A stretch of 64,000 nt of DNA from assembly GCA_963921795.1 (NCBI GenBank), contig OY997651.1, positions 44,157,828-44,221,827 of the forward strand, given 5' to 3'. The DNA is from Nannobrachium achirus (Eukaryota > Chordata > Actinopteri > Myctophiformes > Myctophidae). The notes beneath the pieces were generated by a model that saw nothing but the letters and a program-made list of their open reading frames with translations, had not been told where the DNA came from and made no database searches. Made by a program: the position numbers and the translations under genes. How positions within the stretch are numbered: position 1 is the first letter of the stretch; each line of letters begins with the position of its first letter. This document shows, piece by piece, positions 51,501 through 63,880 of this stretch.

Positions 51501-51646
51501 TCTCCCTGTCTATCTCTCTCTCCCATCCGCCTCCCTTCATCCCCCTCCGTCTCTGACAGTCTGTTCTCTTGTGCTTCTCTCTGTGGCTGCAGCTCTATAT
51601 TCCTCTGCCTGTTCCAGACAGACTCAACATCCATACAGAATTAATC

Positions 51647-51911
51647 ATATCGTCGTCGTCGGGTGAAAACCCTGCATGTCCAAAACCGTTCGTTTTGCAT
51701 TCATCATTTTAGAAATGATTTGAACTAGTGAAAACAGCCGATCTACAAGCACACAACGCCTCGCACCGCGAGGCGTTGTGTGCTTGTAGATCTGCTGTTT
51801 TCACTACTTTTGTGAGACGGCCTTGTATGATGAAGCAAGGCTTTACTTTACGAAAGAACGTACAAATTTGAAACTTGGAGATACGAGGTTTCCGCCCGAC
51901 AACGACGATAT
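51647..51911 (-). mobile_element. family A palindromic MITE, full length (265 bp)
   Basis: ATATCGTCGTCGTCGGG and CCCGACAACGACGATAT ends. Central hairpin 51731-51806 has arms GATCTACAAGCACACAACGC. Confidence 0.88.
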
Positions 51912-52407
51912 ACTGGAGTATATGACACCTGATTCATACATAATTATGCAGCGGTGTCTCTCACCGTCAAGAGCCCGATCCACACAAGCTCACAAAGCGT
52001 TGCGAGCTCGTAGATCCGCCTAATTGTCGACGCGAGGCACGACTCGCGACTAAGTATAACTCGGTGCTTGACACGAGGCCCCGTTGGACGACCGCTATTA
52101 GAAAGAGATCATTTCATTTCCCGAACTTCGCCGGGACAAAGAAGGTCGGCGAGAAGCTAATTAAAATCATCCCCCCACATTTTTAATTTGTTATGAGGAG
52201 ATCAGCGCATCATCAGAGCCCAGCAAAACTCAAAGTAATTATTTTAGCGGTGGCTTCGCTGTCCGCGGGGGAGCCCTCTCCGTTTGGGGATAACGAGCAG
52301 ATCTGAGACCGGTCCGGGCTCTTCTTGAGCCGTGCCAGCACTTCTGTTACTGTATGTGGTCTCGTGCTCCCACTTCTGATTCTCCCAAGAAAGTTAACCA
52401 TTTAAAC
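51912..52407. other. non-coding stretch with half hairpin
   Basis: CACACAAGCTCACAAAGCGTTGCGAGCTCGTAGATC-like remnant at about 51980-52020 and nothing else recognised. Confidence 0.45.
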
Positions 52408-52500
52408 CAGGGGGTCTTCAACGTTTTTTCAGACCAAGGAACAGGGTCCTTGGTTTGAAATAGCTGAAAGACATGAAGCAGGGACCCCCCACTACAAAGA
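52408..52500 (+). mobile_element. family K fragment
   Basis: CAGGGGGTCTTCAACG and GACATGAAGCAGGGACCCCC match the 5' end at 55023. Confidence 0.6.
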
Positions 52501-52950
52501 AATGTGTTGCAGATTAAATAATTTCATGGTTTCATAGATAGTTTCATACCCTAGATTTTTTTGACAGCACTGTCATCAGTGTATGTAGGATTGCTAACCA
52601 AATCTGTTCAACAAAACATTCTGCAAAACAGACCGATGACAGACCATTTAGTTTGCACTCATGAAACATACTGGCACTGACAAAGGCTGGATAGGCGAAA
52701 CATTTTGTTCTTGATGTAAAGAATTTATTCGATACAATTAAAAAAAGAGAGAACTAACTCTTGCCACTGCGTGCTACGCTGCAACATACCGGTATATGCG
52801 TATATAAACATACTGACAATGAACATCATACTGTCTTAATGGAGCACAAAACAGTCAAATAGATTTGAAGCAAAAATGGGGTCTGGATGAACTTGACAAT
52901 CTCAATTTTGAAACTTTAATTAACTACAGTCATAACTAATAACTGATTAA
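52501..52950. other. non-coding stretch, nothing recognised
   Basis: No feature seen. Confidence 0.45.
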
Positions 52951-53728
52951 CCAGTAAAACTCCCTAATCGGGAGATAAGCGACCGTCAGGTCACATGTAT
53001 ACACAAAGAGGGCTGTAAGTGTCATTGGTTCCGGGGTGTAGGGGGACGGGTGTGGCCAATGTCTAGCTTTGGTTGGCCCAGAGAATGTGGGGTTTAGCTG
53101 TGACATGGTTGTGTTTATGTCGGGACCTGGGGGTCACTGGAGCTCCGGGGGTCCTTGGAGGTTGTAGTTTGGCAGGCAAGGAACGTGTGTGCAAAATGTG
53201 GCATGGATCGGGGCAACGGTTGTGGAGATATGAGCAGGGCAAGAGTGTGACGTGTGAGGTGTGACAGACAGAGGGACTGACACTACTGACACTACTTACA
53301 CTTGACAGAGGGACTGACACTACTGACACTACTTACAGTTTGTGCAGGGTTTGATAGCTGCAGTGGAGGGGGTCCTCCACTGGGGGCGCCACCACTTTTG
53401 CATCCGTTCTGGAGCACCAGGAGTGGGTGGTCCCCGGGAATTCCCCGTGAGCAGGCCCGTTGGGGTGGTCATTTGGTCATTGTTGCACATTTGGTCATGT
53501 TTTACATCTGGGGGTCAGGTCCCTGGAGCTCCGGGGGTCCTTGGAGGTTGTGGTTTGGCAGGCAAGGAACGTGTGTGCAAAATGTGGCATGGATGGGGGC
53601 AACGGTTGCGGAGATATGAGCAGGGCAAGAGTGTGACGTGTGAGGTGTGACAGACAGAGGGACTGACACTACTGACACTACTTACAGTTTGTGCAGGGTT
53701 TGATAGTAAATGCGACCTACGGTCGCAA
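52951..53728. repeat. family E element
   Basis: Left end CCAGTAAAACTCCCTAATC followed by GGGAGATAAGCGACC. Reverse-oriented modules contain GGAGGTTGTAGTTTGGCAGG and GGCAACGGTTGTGGAGATAT (two copies, 53150 and 53545). The right end is TGCGACCTACGGTCGCA. Confidence 0.7.
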
Positions 53729-53734
53729 TTAAAG

Positions 53735-53888
53735 CAGTGGTTCTCAAAGTTGGGAGGGGGTTCCATTCCAAACGGGTCTGTAACTCTGAGAGTGTACAAA
53801 AGGACCCGTAAAGGGTCCATTTGGTTCAACTTGTACACGCTCAGAGACATGTGGGGCCTTAAAATTAAAGAACATTTTAGAACCACTA
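53735..53888. mobile_element. small hAT-like element Y
   Basis: CAGTGGTTCTCAAAG at the left and TTTTAGAACCACTA at the right are inverted. The centre pairs CTGAGAGTGTACAA with TTGTACACGCTCAGAG. Confidence 0.65.
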
Positions 53889-54255
53889 CACTAAGATAAC
53901 ACATTATTAACAGAAGTATATCTTATCGTCTGTCAAGTGCACCATGGGTTTTGCTTTTTAAATAACAGTAGTTGCCTGGACGACTATCATGTGCCCCGTG
54001 GAAGGTACGGTGATTTGGTTGGACGACTTATCTTCTCCACACGCCCTCTAATTCCTCCCTGCATCTTCTCATTCATTATTCACTTTCTGCTCTTCTCCGG
54101 CAGACACAAGCTCTCTCTTTCTCACTTTGCTTTTGTCTCCCTTTTATCTCTCTTCCAATATCCTCTCTTCATTCTTTCTTGCTGTATTTCGCAGCAAGTC
54201 TAACTCTCTCTCTCTTTCCCTCTACACACACACACACACGCGCATACACACACAC

Positions 54256-54520
54256 ATATCGTCGTTGTCGGGTGGAAACCTTGTATGTCCAGGACCGTTC
54301 CTTTTATATTTATCATTTTAAAAATGAACTAAACTAGTGAAAACAGCCGATCTACAAGCACACAACGCCTCCCGGTGCGAGGCGGTGTGTGCTTGTAGAT
54401 CTGCTGTTTTTACTACTTTTGTGCGACAGCCTTGCATGATGAAGCAGGTCTTTACTTTACGAAAGAACGTACACATTTGAAACTTGGAGATACGAGGTTT
54501 CCGCTCGACAACGACGATAT
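54256..54520 (-). mobile_element. family A palindromic MITE, full length (265 bp)
   Basis: Inserted in a (CA)n tract. ATATCGTCGTTGTCGGG and CGACAACGACGATAT ends. Central hairpin 54341-54416. Confidence 0.88.
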
Positions 54521-54711
54521 ATTTTGTTCTCGCTCTCATCTGCCCTCTAAAAGGTTCTGGAAAAATATTTTGTTTTCTTAAACCCATCAACCATCGGCGC
54601 ATCCAGAGGGCGATGGCATTTTACTTTGAACTGCGGGAAGACCTGGTTTTGGCAACGGTTCAAAAGCCATTAGTGCGCCTTAGCTGCAAGGAAGAGTTTT
54701 TGAAATGCAGC

Positions 54712-54714
54712 ACG

Positions 54715-54742
<28 letters not shown>
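54712..54742. repeat. (CT)n
   Basis: 31 bases of CT. Confidence 0.93.
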
Positions 54743-54745
<3 letters not shown>

Positions 54746-55022
54746 CATGTACACTCGCACCACACTACAAGAAAACAATTCCGAGCTTGTCTGAGGAAAC
54801 AGATTAACTGTAACACAAAATCACTATGTTACAACTGGAACATAAAATCGATTGCATTTTTAGGAAAAGGCATGCGCAGTGCTCGTGTCGATAAGCAGTG
54901 AGGAAAGATTAATCTTGATAGCAGCTCTTTTTTTCGAGCCTGCATCGTGGCCAACCTTGGTTCCTTCGGAAACGGTGTGTGAACGTTCTGATGAACGATC
55001 TGCATTCATGCACCCTCTAGGA

Positions 55023-55440
55023 CAGGGGTCTTCAACGTTATCAGGCCAAGGACCCCTTAGTTGAGCGAGAGATGAAGCAGGGACCCCCCCACAACCTTTT
55101 CAGAGATTCCATATACAGTAGTTTTGTCGTTTTGGTTTCACGTCAATTTGTGTTTTCAGATAATTAACCACTTCAACCGTAAATACTTAATAAAGTTGAC
55201 CTTTCACTCTGTACTTAGCCTGATCTTTTTCCCCTCTACACCAAACCTCTTTGCCAAAAATAGCCGATCTACAAGCTCACATCGCCGTTGTGAGCTTGTA
55301 GATCTGCTATTTTTGGCTAAAGTTCTCAGAATATGGATGCTAGGGTTCAAAGGAGGAAAAAGTTTCTATTTGGAGGACCCCCCTGTAGTAACTCTGAGGA
55401 CCCCCTAGGGGTCCCAGACCCCCCTGTTGAAGACCCTTGC
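55023..55440 (+). mobile_element. family K hAT-like element with hairpin
   Basis: CAGGGGTCTTCAACGTT at the left and CCTGTTGAAGACCCTTG at the right are inverted. Hairpin at 55257-55315 pairs AATAGCCGATCTACAAGCTC with GAGCTTGTAGATCTGCTATT. Another fragment of this family with a broken hairpin is at 40425-40515. Confidence 0.75.
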
Positions 55441-55754
55441 TTTTATTCGTAAGGCTATATGCATTCACGAGGCGAGCTGCAAAACACTGCAAGAAACAAG
55501 AACTCTGCAGCCACGCAAGGGAGTCGCCCTCCCCTCCCTCTTCTTCAGTCTTTTACCTTCATTTACAGTACTAGCGGCTAGCGGCAGTCCAACAACATGC
55601 AGTCCACTGCCCGGCTCTGGGGGATTCTTAACGGCATCGACCGCTTCCGTTCCCTAACCCTCCCTCTCTCTTCAACTTAAAGAGCATGAGGTCCTACGCC
55701 GGCCATGCCAGGAAGTGTTGCTTGTTTGGAATTGGCTGGCTGTTGGCTGTTTAA

Positions 55755-55930
55755 AATAGCAGATATACAAGCTTGTAGCGCAGTACATTTTTTGAAAAAT
55801 CTTGAAAGTGTTTGAATAATTTAGCCTTTTGTTAAACACAAATCATCTCTTCTGGGGATCCCTGGCACAAGACATTTTCAGACGTGAGGGTAAATCAACG
55901 GTCCTTGTCATGAAAAGGTTTGATAAGCAG
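55755..55930. mobile_element. family M/B core fragment
   Basis: AATAGCAGATATACAAGC at 55757 and GGTCCTTGTCATGAAAAGG near 55900. Confidence 0.55.
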
Positions 55931-56724
55931 CGTGCTTCAAACGTAGCGGTAAGTCGCTACTGAATCCAGTAGAACTGCTCCCTAAGTGGCAGCATAATAC
56001 TCTTATATAGTTAGCCTGAGGTCAAATGCACAGGGACAAATTTCCCCACGGAGGTCCATACAGGTTACCAACAAAACAACACCACCACCACTGGAAACAT
56101 GATGGTGGAAACACTCGCTGGCGGTGTGGTAAAAGTGGACCCGCAGTAGTGCTCTGAAATGTCACCGCTGAATGCATATTTAATGAAAGTACAACAACAC
56201 CGCCACTTGTGTATTTCTCTGCAGTCAGCCTCGGCTGTATTATGATGACGCAAGTCTCTGCAGTTACAATCACTTTGACCCAGCCTATTAATTGCTAGAT
56301 TACTCAACTAATACTGATATTAAGTGATTAAGTGAATAATTTAATCGGGGCAGCGGGGCTCGGCGGCAATAACTACAGGCCATTACCTCGGCGGGGAACA
56401 TTACAGAAAGAGACCAATCACTTCTTATACGGAAGGAGTTCAGCAACCACTTGCTGTTGGATCAGTGGGGACATCCAGATAGGGGGCCACTTGAGCATTT
56501 AGCGGCCTCCGCTAACTCCCACACAGCAAAGTATAGCAAAGCACTTGCTTGAGCCCAGGAGGGCCTTCGAAACGCCGACATATACACAGCTATAATTTCC
56601 GGGCCATAAGGGTCCATTCTTGCACTATTAAAAGTTATAATTATTTACTTCAGCTTTTCACGCTTAAGCATTGAGTACAGTTTAATTGTATTTTCTTTTT
56701 GTCTTCTTCCTTGTCCACTGTGTT
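55931..56724. other. non-coding stretch, nothing firm
   Basis: A family E end-like CTCCCTAAGTGGCAGCA near 55978. No exon found. Confidence 0.45.
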
Positions 56725-57280
56725 CAGGGGCGTCACAAGGGGGGGAAAAGTGGGACTGTGTTACTAGGGCCCTTGATTATTGTATACTTTAGCTATTGAA
56801 AAATAGCAGATATATGCGAGCTTGTAGATCTGCTATCTTGAAAATGTGTTCAAATCTTTGAATGTATGTATTTTTTAAGCGAACATTTTTAACTCAAATT
56901 TTACTTTTGGGGGGGTCCCTGGAACAAAATATTTGAGATGGGGGTCCGTGGCGAAATACAATTCATTTTGGGGGTCCTTCACATGAAAAGTTTGAACACC
57001 ACTGACATAGAAACATATATATTTTTTTTAAACTTAGAAGGATTTGAAATATTCTTGCACAAATTTTCAAGATTTTTCAAAAATAGCAGATCTACAAGCT
57101 CGCAGCGCGGCACTCGGTGCCGCGCTGTGAGCTTGTATATCTGCTATTTTTCGATAGTTAAAGCACACAATAACGCGTAATAATGTGTTCCCAGTCTAAA
57201 TGGGTTAAACCTCCTCCCCCTATGAAGAACACTCAGTGAATCCTTGTACCCAGGGCCCAGAATGTGGTGCGACACCCCTG
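56725..57280 (+). mobile_element. family B hAT-like element, copy 3, perfect target duplication
   Basis: CAGGGGCGTCACAAGG and GTGCGACACCCCTG ends. ACTGTGTT flanks at 56717-56724 and 57281-57288. Hairpins at 56800-56840 (shortened) and 57079-57153. TCTAAATGGGTTAA near 57206 is the end of the family M core. Confidence 0.92.
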
Positions 57281-57288
57281 ACTGTGTT

Positions 57289-58767
57289 GCTTCACTCCCT
57301 CTCTCTCTCATTGTCTCTCGCCCTCCCCCATTTTTGGGGGGCTTCCTCTCCGTAAATCCCCCCGCTCTTGCTTAGCTTTATTGCTTTCGATGTGGGATTG
57401 GCTGGACATAAATTAACGTGTCCCCACGGGCGTCTGTTACAATCGCTTAGGACCGTGATTGCCTCATTCAGACATATTTCCCAAACAATACCCTCAAATG
57501 AAGAACACGGGCCACATCCATCCGAGCATGATGATTAAATCTGTATATCATACACGCGATGATAACCATCTCCAAATTACCATACCGAAAGGCACAATCC
57601 GTGCATTCAGGGAGGCAGAATAACTCTCTAACTCCACGCCATTACATCACCAAGAGTCGGACAATAAACGTTGGTTAGGCAGTAAGCACGCATCGGGTAT
57701 ATAATATACAAAATCCAAAGGGGTTTGTCTGAAATAATTAGCTCTTGTTTGAATTGTTCCAAAGTTATTTGATGCTCATAAACAAGACATTTAGATTAAA
57801 ACATGCATTCTCTCCCTTTTCAGAATGAAGCACTCAAAAAGCCCAACCTACAGTATTGTGAACGTGATTAAATATCAGTGTGAATGATCCATGCAAAAGT
57901 GTTGAATCATATAGTATGCCATATTATGTAACATAAATAAGGCAACAACATTTTATGAGTGATATCTGGCATGTAGCCCCTTATACTGTTGCTTGTGACT
58001 GATGATGTGCACAATACTTTCCTAGGAAAACCCAAATTTCACATGGATCCAGTAGTAGTAAAGTAGTTATTATTTAATCTTGTTAATACTTCATTGGTTC
58101 AATATTTAAGAAACCCACAAACCGTCCGTTTTTTTGTATGAAATACGAAGTAGGGCATTCATTTATTGGAAGAAAAAAAAAACTGATGGGTTTTTACAGG
58201 GCACTCTGATAGCAAATCCTGGGACTTTTGGCGGGTTGTGTGAGCAAACAAAGAATTTCATGAAATCAGCAGTGATACGTGGCCTGTTTTTCTGCCTCTT
58301 AGGTGACAGATATGGAGAGTACACACTTAGAGGCCTTCCTTTTCTTTTCTTGGAGGTGGGGAGAGCAAGCAGACATCAACAAAAAAAAGAAGAAAAACTC
58401 GCACACACGCACGTGCGCACACAAATGGAATCTCACTCCTTCACCCACCGCTGTACAGTTAAAGAAGGGGAATAGTGTTTACACAGGAAGATGAGGAAAA
58501 TAAAGTGGCGAAATAGCTCTTGATAGCTCTTGTTGTTGGAATGCTTTGCTCCGGCAACAAATGCGGAACTCTTTCCGTCTGTGTACATACAGTACAGTGT
58601 TGTAGGCTACACTGCCACACAAACGTTTGAAGTAAGATATTGGAATTGTAAATTGTAACAGCGTTAGGTTCTGTAAAGTGAGTGCATGCGCGCGGCGCAC
58701 ATGTTTGGAGTGTGGCCCTATATGAATGTATGTGCTTTGAAGGAGTGTGTTCACAACATGGGGAGCG
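57289..58767. other. non-coding stretch, nothing recognised
   Basis: Relatively transposon-poor stretch. No exon with plausible splice sites was recognised. Confidence 0.45.
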
Positions 58768-58778
58768 GAGAGAGAGAG

Positions 58779-58828
<50 letters not shown>
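58768..58828. repeat. (GA)n microsatellite
   Basis: About 60 bases of AG with one CGAG interruption. Confidence 0.95.
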
Positions 58829-58830
<2 letters not shown>

Positions 58831-59085
58831 GGGCCAAATGGACTGGAAGGGGATTTGGTGAATTACCAGGCTGCAGTCTCAGCATCGAGTGTTGCGGATT
58901 AGCGGGGGGAGAGTGGGTGGGGGGTGGAGGGGGAGGGGTATTTGGGCCCGGAGAGAGGAGATGTGCAAACGCACAGAGAGGAAGGGATGAGCGTGGGGCG
59001 GTCGAGGTGTTGGTCAAACCATAAGCAGCACCCAGGGGCGTCACAAGGGGGGGGGGGGGGGGGGGGGGGCAGTGGGACTGAGTTA

Positions 59086-59253
59086 CCGTATTTTCCGGAC
59101 TATAAGGCGCACTTAAAAGCCTTTAATTTTCTCAAAAAACTACAGTGCGCCTTATAGTCAGGTGCGCCTTATATATGAAAACAGTTTGAAAATAGACGAT
59201 TCATTGACAGTGCGCCTTATAGTCAGGTGCGCCTTATAGTCCAGAAAATACTG
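59086..59253. mobile_element. element L: TA-flanked MITE (168 bp)
   Basis: CCGTATTTTCCGGACTATAA is mirrored by TATAGTCCAGAAAATACTG; TA at both borders. GTGCGCCTTATAGTCAGG occurs twice. Splits GTTACTAGGG of family B. Confidence 0.9.
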
Positions 59254-59584
59254 TACTAGGGCCCAAGATATGGTGGGGCCCTAATTATTTTATACTTTAG
59301 CTATTGAAAAATAGCAGATATACAAGCTCGCAGCGCGGCACTTGTAGATCTGCTATTTTTGAAAAAGTCGTGAAAATAAGCGTGCAAATCTTTGAATATG
59401 TGTATTTTTTAAGCAAACATTTGTAACTCAAATTGGAAATTTTTCCAAAAAACCTTAAAAGGATTTGAAATATTCAAAGACTTGCATAGAATGTTCAAGA
59501 TTTTTCAAAATAGCAGATCTACAAGCTCGCAGCGCAGCACCGGGTGCCGCGTTGTGAGCTTGTATATCTGCTATTTTTCAATAG

Positions 59585-60116
59585 TTAAAGCTATACTGTG
59601 TAAGATTCTCAACTAGTGGTCAGTAGCCATATAGCAAACCGCGGTCGCGTTCGCGTCTTTCGCCCGTTTTTCGTACCTTCACACCCCCGCGTCTGCCTCC
59701 ACAACGCCGAGAGCTATCTTTGGAGGGGTCCCTGGTTCCTGTGCGTTCAGGCATTCCGGAGAAACGGACTACTTCACCCTGCCTGGTAGGCGAGATTACC
59801 TTTTGAGTAAAGAGACACACGGGCGACTACAAATATGGCGACCCCACTTCAAGATGCGCTGTGATTGGCCGGTAGTGTACCATGTGTGCATGATCGGCGA
59901 TGTGATTGGGCAACGTATACACAACGTATACAGATGATGCAGATTACGTCAATTTTGCGCGAAATCCGGTCCACGGCCAGGATCATAGAAAACATATAAA
60001 GAGAAGGCTTCAGAAGCTGAAAATAACGGAGTGGGTGTTCTAAAACTTTAGCGATTTAACAGTTAGGACAATTTTAAGATTTGTTTTATAAAAAAAGTTA
60101 CATGGTACAACTTTAA
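59585..60116. mobile_element. family C TTAA element in family B, copy 2
   Basis: TTAAAGCTATACTGTGTAAG and mirrored ATGGTACAACTTTAA, TTAA at both borders. Interior matches 38909-39415 in reverse with an extra block near 59885-59945. Confidence 0.87.
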
Positions 60117-60439
60117 AGCACAAAATAATGCGTAATAAGGCGCATTAAGGCCCCCCTATGAAGAACATTCATGGGGGGCCCGCAGCGAATCCTTGTACCC
60201 AGGGCCCAAAATTTGGTGTGACGCCCCTGGCAGCACCCACCACCACCACCACCCGAGTACTGAGAGAGCCAGCGTGTCATTATCAGAGACCAAGACACCC
60301 TCAAGGTCAGCGGGATGCGGGTGCCTATAGGATGAACACGGTTCTCCTCAGATCCTTGAATCAAAGCAGTACAATCAGTCTCCGGTGCCACACCACGTCT
60401 CCAGTCATGGCTGTATAAAATGTCACTTTTGTGAGCAGC

Positions 60440-60590
60440 TTTTTATCCAAAGCACTTTACAATGGATGCATTGCATTCACTCATTCACTCCACCACAGTT
60501 GAGGAAACCACAGGGAGCCGTGTCTTGCTCAAGGACAGACATGCATGGAGAAGGGAGAAGCCGGGAAACGAACCGGGAACCTTCACGGTT
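60440..60590 (-). repeat. SINE-like repeat with box B
   Basis: GTGTCTTGCTCAAGGACA and TTTTTATCCAAAGC are standard parts of a widespread teleost repeat. The minus strand carries GGTTCGTTTCCC (60563-60574), a box-B-like motif. Confidence 0.55.
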
Positions 60591-60599
60591 CCCAGATAA

Positions 60600-61210
60600 A
60601 TAAACACCACTCAACATGCAAGCATTAAAAATATTTTTTAAATTATAGAAAAGCACTCAGAAAAGTGCTGCAGCCTCACCAAATGCTTCGATAATTATTA
60701 TGCAACCCATGTATAACTTAAGCGTATAGGGCTTAACTTTGACCTTGTGCTCCTACCGTTGACCAATTTGAAAAATAGGTTAATCTATATTAATAATCAA
60801 TCAATCTATCAAACTTTTAAAGGCATATGGTCTATAGTAACATAAAAAAACAATAACAGACAAATATAAAAACAAACAGGAGGATAAAGTATATTCAAAT
60901 CATAATATATTAATGCCTACACGCCAGTGGTTCCAATGTTTTAGAATAAAACCTGACCCAACTCAGAGCATGGCTTGTCAGAGTTAAAATTACACTGTGG
61001 GCAGAATCAGACAGCCTACAGTACACATACACTTGTTATTGCATTATTGCTGTGACAGAAACAAATAGACGCTAACGATAGTAGCAATAGCTCTAAATAA
61101 GCGTAAAACCCACATGGAGCAATTGTCCCTTGAATAAAATAAATAGAAATAACAAACAGAATGAGTTGTGGTGTGTTCTCTGACCAAGGACAACATGTTG
61201 TGAGCAAAGT
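60600..61210. other. non-coding stretch, nothing recognised
   Basis: AT-rich; no repeat ends or exons. Confidence 0.45.
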
Positions 61211-61410
61211 NNNNNNNNNNNNNNNNNNNNNNNNNNNNNNNNNNNNNNNNNNNNNNNNNNNNNNNNNNNNNNNNNNNNNNNNNNNNNNNNNNNNNNNNNN
61301 NNNNNNNNNNNNNNNNNNNNNNNNNNNNNNNNNNNNNNNNNNNNNNNNNNNNNNNNNNNNNNNNNNNNNNNNNNNNNNNNNNNNNNNNNNNNNNNNNNNN
61401 NNNNNNNNNN
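61211..61410. other. assembly gap (200 N)
   Basis: Exactly 200 N. The 18 bases on its left (61193-61210) are repeated on its right (61411-61428). Confidence 0.99.
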
Positions 61411-61611
61411 ACATGTTGTGAGCAAAGTCCACAACAGATGCCTTTTTAAATGGCAGTGAAATATCGCCGTGGCACGTGGCAGCAGCTGCTGTGTTCTGTG
61501 GCCTTTGTGCACGCTTTCAGTGCATTCCATTCCAACGCAGCATCGAAAGGCATTAAGATGCCTTCACCCCCAACATAGCTGCTGAACCGGACTTTATTCC
61601 ATTTATTCCAT

Positions 61612-61775
61612 TCAGCGCGGCACTCTGAATATATCTTCTTAAAAGCGAACATTTGTATGTTTGAAATATTTGCTTCTGCGTGGTCCCTGGAACAACATAT
61701 TTTGAGATGGGGGTCCGCGGCCCAAACACATGTAATTTTGGGGGGTCCTTGACATGAAAAGGTTTGAGAACCACT
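61612..61775. mobile_element. family M/B core fragment
   Basis: CAGCGCGGCACTCTGAATAT, GAGATGGGGGTCCGCGGCC and GGGTCCTTGACATGAAAAGG match the cores at 10.1-10.5 kb. Confidence 0.65.
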
Positions 61776-62216
61776 CAACCACCGATTCAGAAGAAGGATT
61801 TAGGCCCCTTTTACATTAAAACGGGCTTCACTGTAAACGTAATGATTTATAGCCGTTTGTGGGGGTCATTTAGACGAAAATGGTGTCTTCGGGGGGTGAA
61901 ACCGTAACAAAGTGAAAACCCCTTTGAAAGTGGAAAAGGTAAAAAACGCTTTGTATCTCCCGCTTTCATCTAAATACCGTAAACGCAGCAAACCACTGAA
62001 AATGATAAGATGTGGGACGTCCTAATAGGGCTGTCACGATTAGGAATTTCTCCAGATGATTAATTGTCAGACAAATAATCGGCGATTGACGAATATATCG
62101 TCTTTTTTCCCCCCTTCATTTTATGCCACTATGATAAATAGCTTTGAGCTCATACTCATACTGTACCTTAATGAAGAGCAATTTAATTGCTTTTTAAACA
62201 TCAGTTCAGTGGTGTA

Positions 62217-62283
62217 AACTGTAAAGTAACTATTAAGTACATTTATTTGCTAACGTTTAGCCCTAATTTATACCGTAGCTATT
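62217..62283 (+). mobile_element. hAT-like 5' fragment
   Basis: CAGTGGTGTAAACTGTAAAG start, followed by TTAGCCCTAATTTATACCG, directly abutting the hairpin array. Confidence 0.65.
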
Positions 62284-62525
62284 TGAAAATAGCCGATCTA
62301 CAAGCTCACAACAACGCGTTGCGGTGCGTTGTGAAAATAGCCGATCTACAAGCTCACAGTGCGTCGCGGTGCGTTGTGAAAATAGCCGATCTACAAGCTC
62401 ACAACGCGTCGTGGTGCGTTGTGAAAATAGCCGATCTACAAGCTCACAACGCGCCGCGGTGCGTTGTGAAAATAGCCGATCTACAAGCTCACAACGCGTC
62501 GCGGTGCGTTGTGAAAATAGCAGAC
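62284..62525 (+). repeat. 45-bp tandem array of half hairpins
   Basis: Five units of 45-48 bases, each AAAATAGCCGATCTACAAGC, then TCACAACGCG, then TCGCGGTGCGTTGTG. Each unit keeps one long arm and a small closing hairpin. The 45-base period keeps repetitive peptides open in two frames, an effect of period only. Confidence 0.95.
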
Positions 62526-62529
62526 AACT

Positions 62530-63490
62530 GCAAAAATAGCCGACGCTGAAAATAGCGACAGTAGCCTATAATGTTTATCATGACACGATCCAATATCTAT
62601 AGCTCGTCGCCGTCTGTGTGTAATCATCATCCCCTCCATAAGCTGCAGTAAAGGCATTGACTCCAGTCCTCTGTGTTGAAACGAAACGTGAAGTGAACGC
62701 CTTTTTCTGTATCGTATCATAAGGAATAAATATAGTCCCGGGATGTGTATGGTACATGTGTCTGTTCCGACCATCTGGAACAAACTTTTTAAGCATTTTT
62801 AGTTAGCCAGCCAGTCTGCCTGTGCTGTGTGACGGCAGTGCGTTGTGTTGACTGACTGAGGAGGACCAGCATTGAGCTGGCTGCTAGGAAGTAGAACGGA
62901 ACTTGGGCAGTGCGGTCATGGCGACATGCGCCACCTAGCGACCTGGCATGCAAATTATCGCGTTTATGGACAAATTGCGTTTTCATCTAAAGACCACATA
63001 AAAAATGAAAACTAAACGGCTCTTAGCCGTTTTCCACGAAGCTCGTTTTAATCTAAAAGGGGCCTTAGAAGACATTATAGAATCATGTAAAAAATATTCA
63101 GGTCGCACAGGACAGAATTCGCAGAGGGTGGGATTCATTTGCAAGTGTGATTCGAGTTGCGAGTTGTGTCTTTTTGGTGGGTTATAGAGTATGGACAGTT
63201 CAACACCCTGTCCTCCAGTGACATCATCGTTAGGGATTCTGCGCTAATAGGAGGGGAAAAAAGAAGAAAAGTTTGAAATGACTGCCTACTGATCAACTAT
63301 TCTCACCGTTATTATTTTAATTTTTATTGTATACATTTTTTAGGGGAAACATTTAAAAATGTCTATACAGCAATGTAGGACTATATTAAAAATGCACTTT
63401 GTAATTTTTACTTTTCATGACTTAGCAAGTAGGCTACTCCTACTGTACATTTTAATTAGATTTTAATTTGCGATTTTTTGTATCTATATG
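62530..63490. other. non-coding stretch, nothing recognised
   Basis: No recognised repeat ends or exons. Confidence 0.45.
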
Positions 63491-63639
63491 TGTGCAGTGG
63501 TGACAAAGTACTCAAGTACAGTACAAATAAGCGGTAAATGCACAGAAAACATGACCAGCATGACTGAGGACACGATGTATCATCATCCCCTGCCTCCATG
63601 ACACAGCGCTTCTGTCCGTCCATCCGTCTTTCCATCGTC

Positions 63640-63680
63640 TGTCCATCTATCTGTCTGTCTGTCTGTCCATCTGTCTCTGT
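63640..63680. repeat. (TCTG)n
   Basis: TGTCTGTC tetranucleotide tract with TCCATC interruptions. Confidence 0.85.
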
Positions 63681-63827
63681 GTCTCAGAAGAGCTGGAAGC
63701 CACTCTGGCATGATGGTGATGTGTCATATTGGTGTGGAATCACAGGCCATTAGATCTGTACACAGCGGAGAGCAGACGAGCTGCTTTGAGTTAAGATCTC
63801 TCCATGTTCTGTGACACTATGACCTCA

Positions 63828-63880
63828 TATCGTCACGGTCGGGGGGAAACCTTGTAGTCCAAAATGGATAACTTTCATGA
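63828..63880 (+). repeat. family A terminal fragment
   Basis: ATATCGTCACGGTCGGGGGG and AAACCTTGTAGTCC match the left end of family A. Confidence 0.6.

Larger units (their letters stand above)
59033..60229 (+). mobile_element. family B hAT-like element, copy 4, with two nested insertions
   Basis: CAGGGGCGTCACAAGG start (then 23 G at 59047-59069) and GTGACGCCCCTG end. Perfect GCAGCACC flanks at 59025-59032 and 60230-60237. Hairpins at 59307-59360 and 59507-59574. Element L is at 59086-59253 and family C at 59585-60116. Confidence 0.93.

Noticed and set aside
62284..62525. CRISPR-like array
   Set aside because: Units are directly adjacent tandem copies without unique spacers, in an animal genome.
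62187..62549. Repetitive protein frame (KIADLQAH repeats)
   Set aside because: The 45-base satellite period keeps frames open; no other coding evidence.
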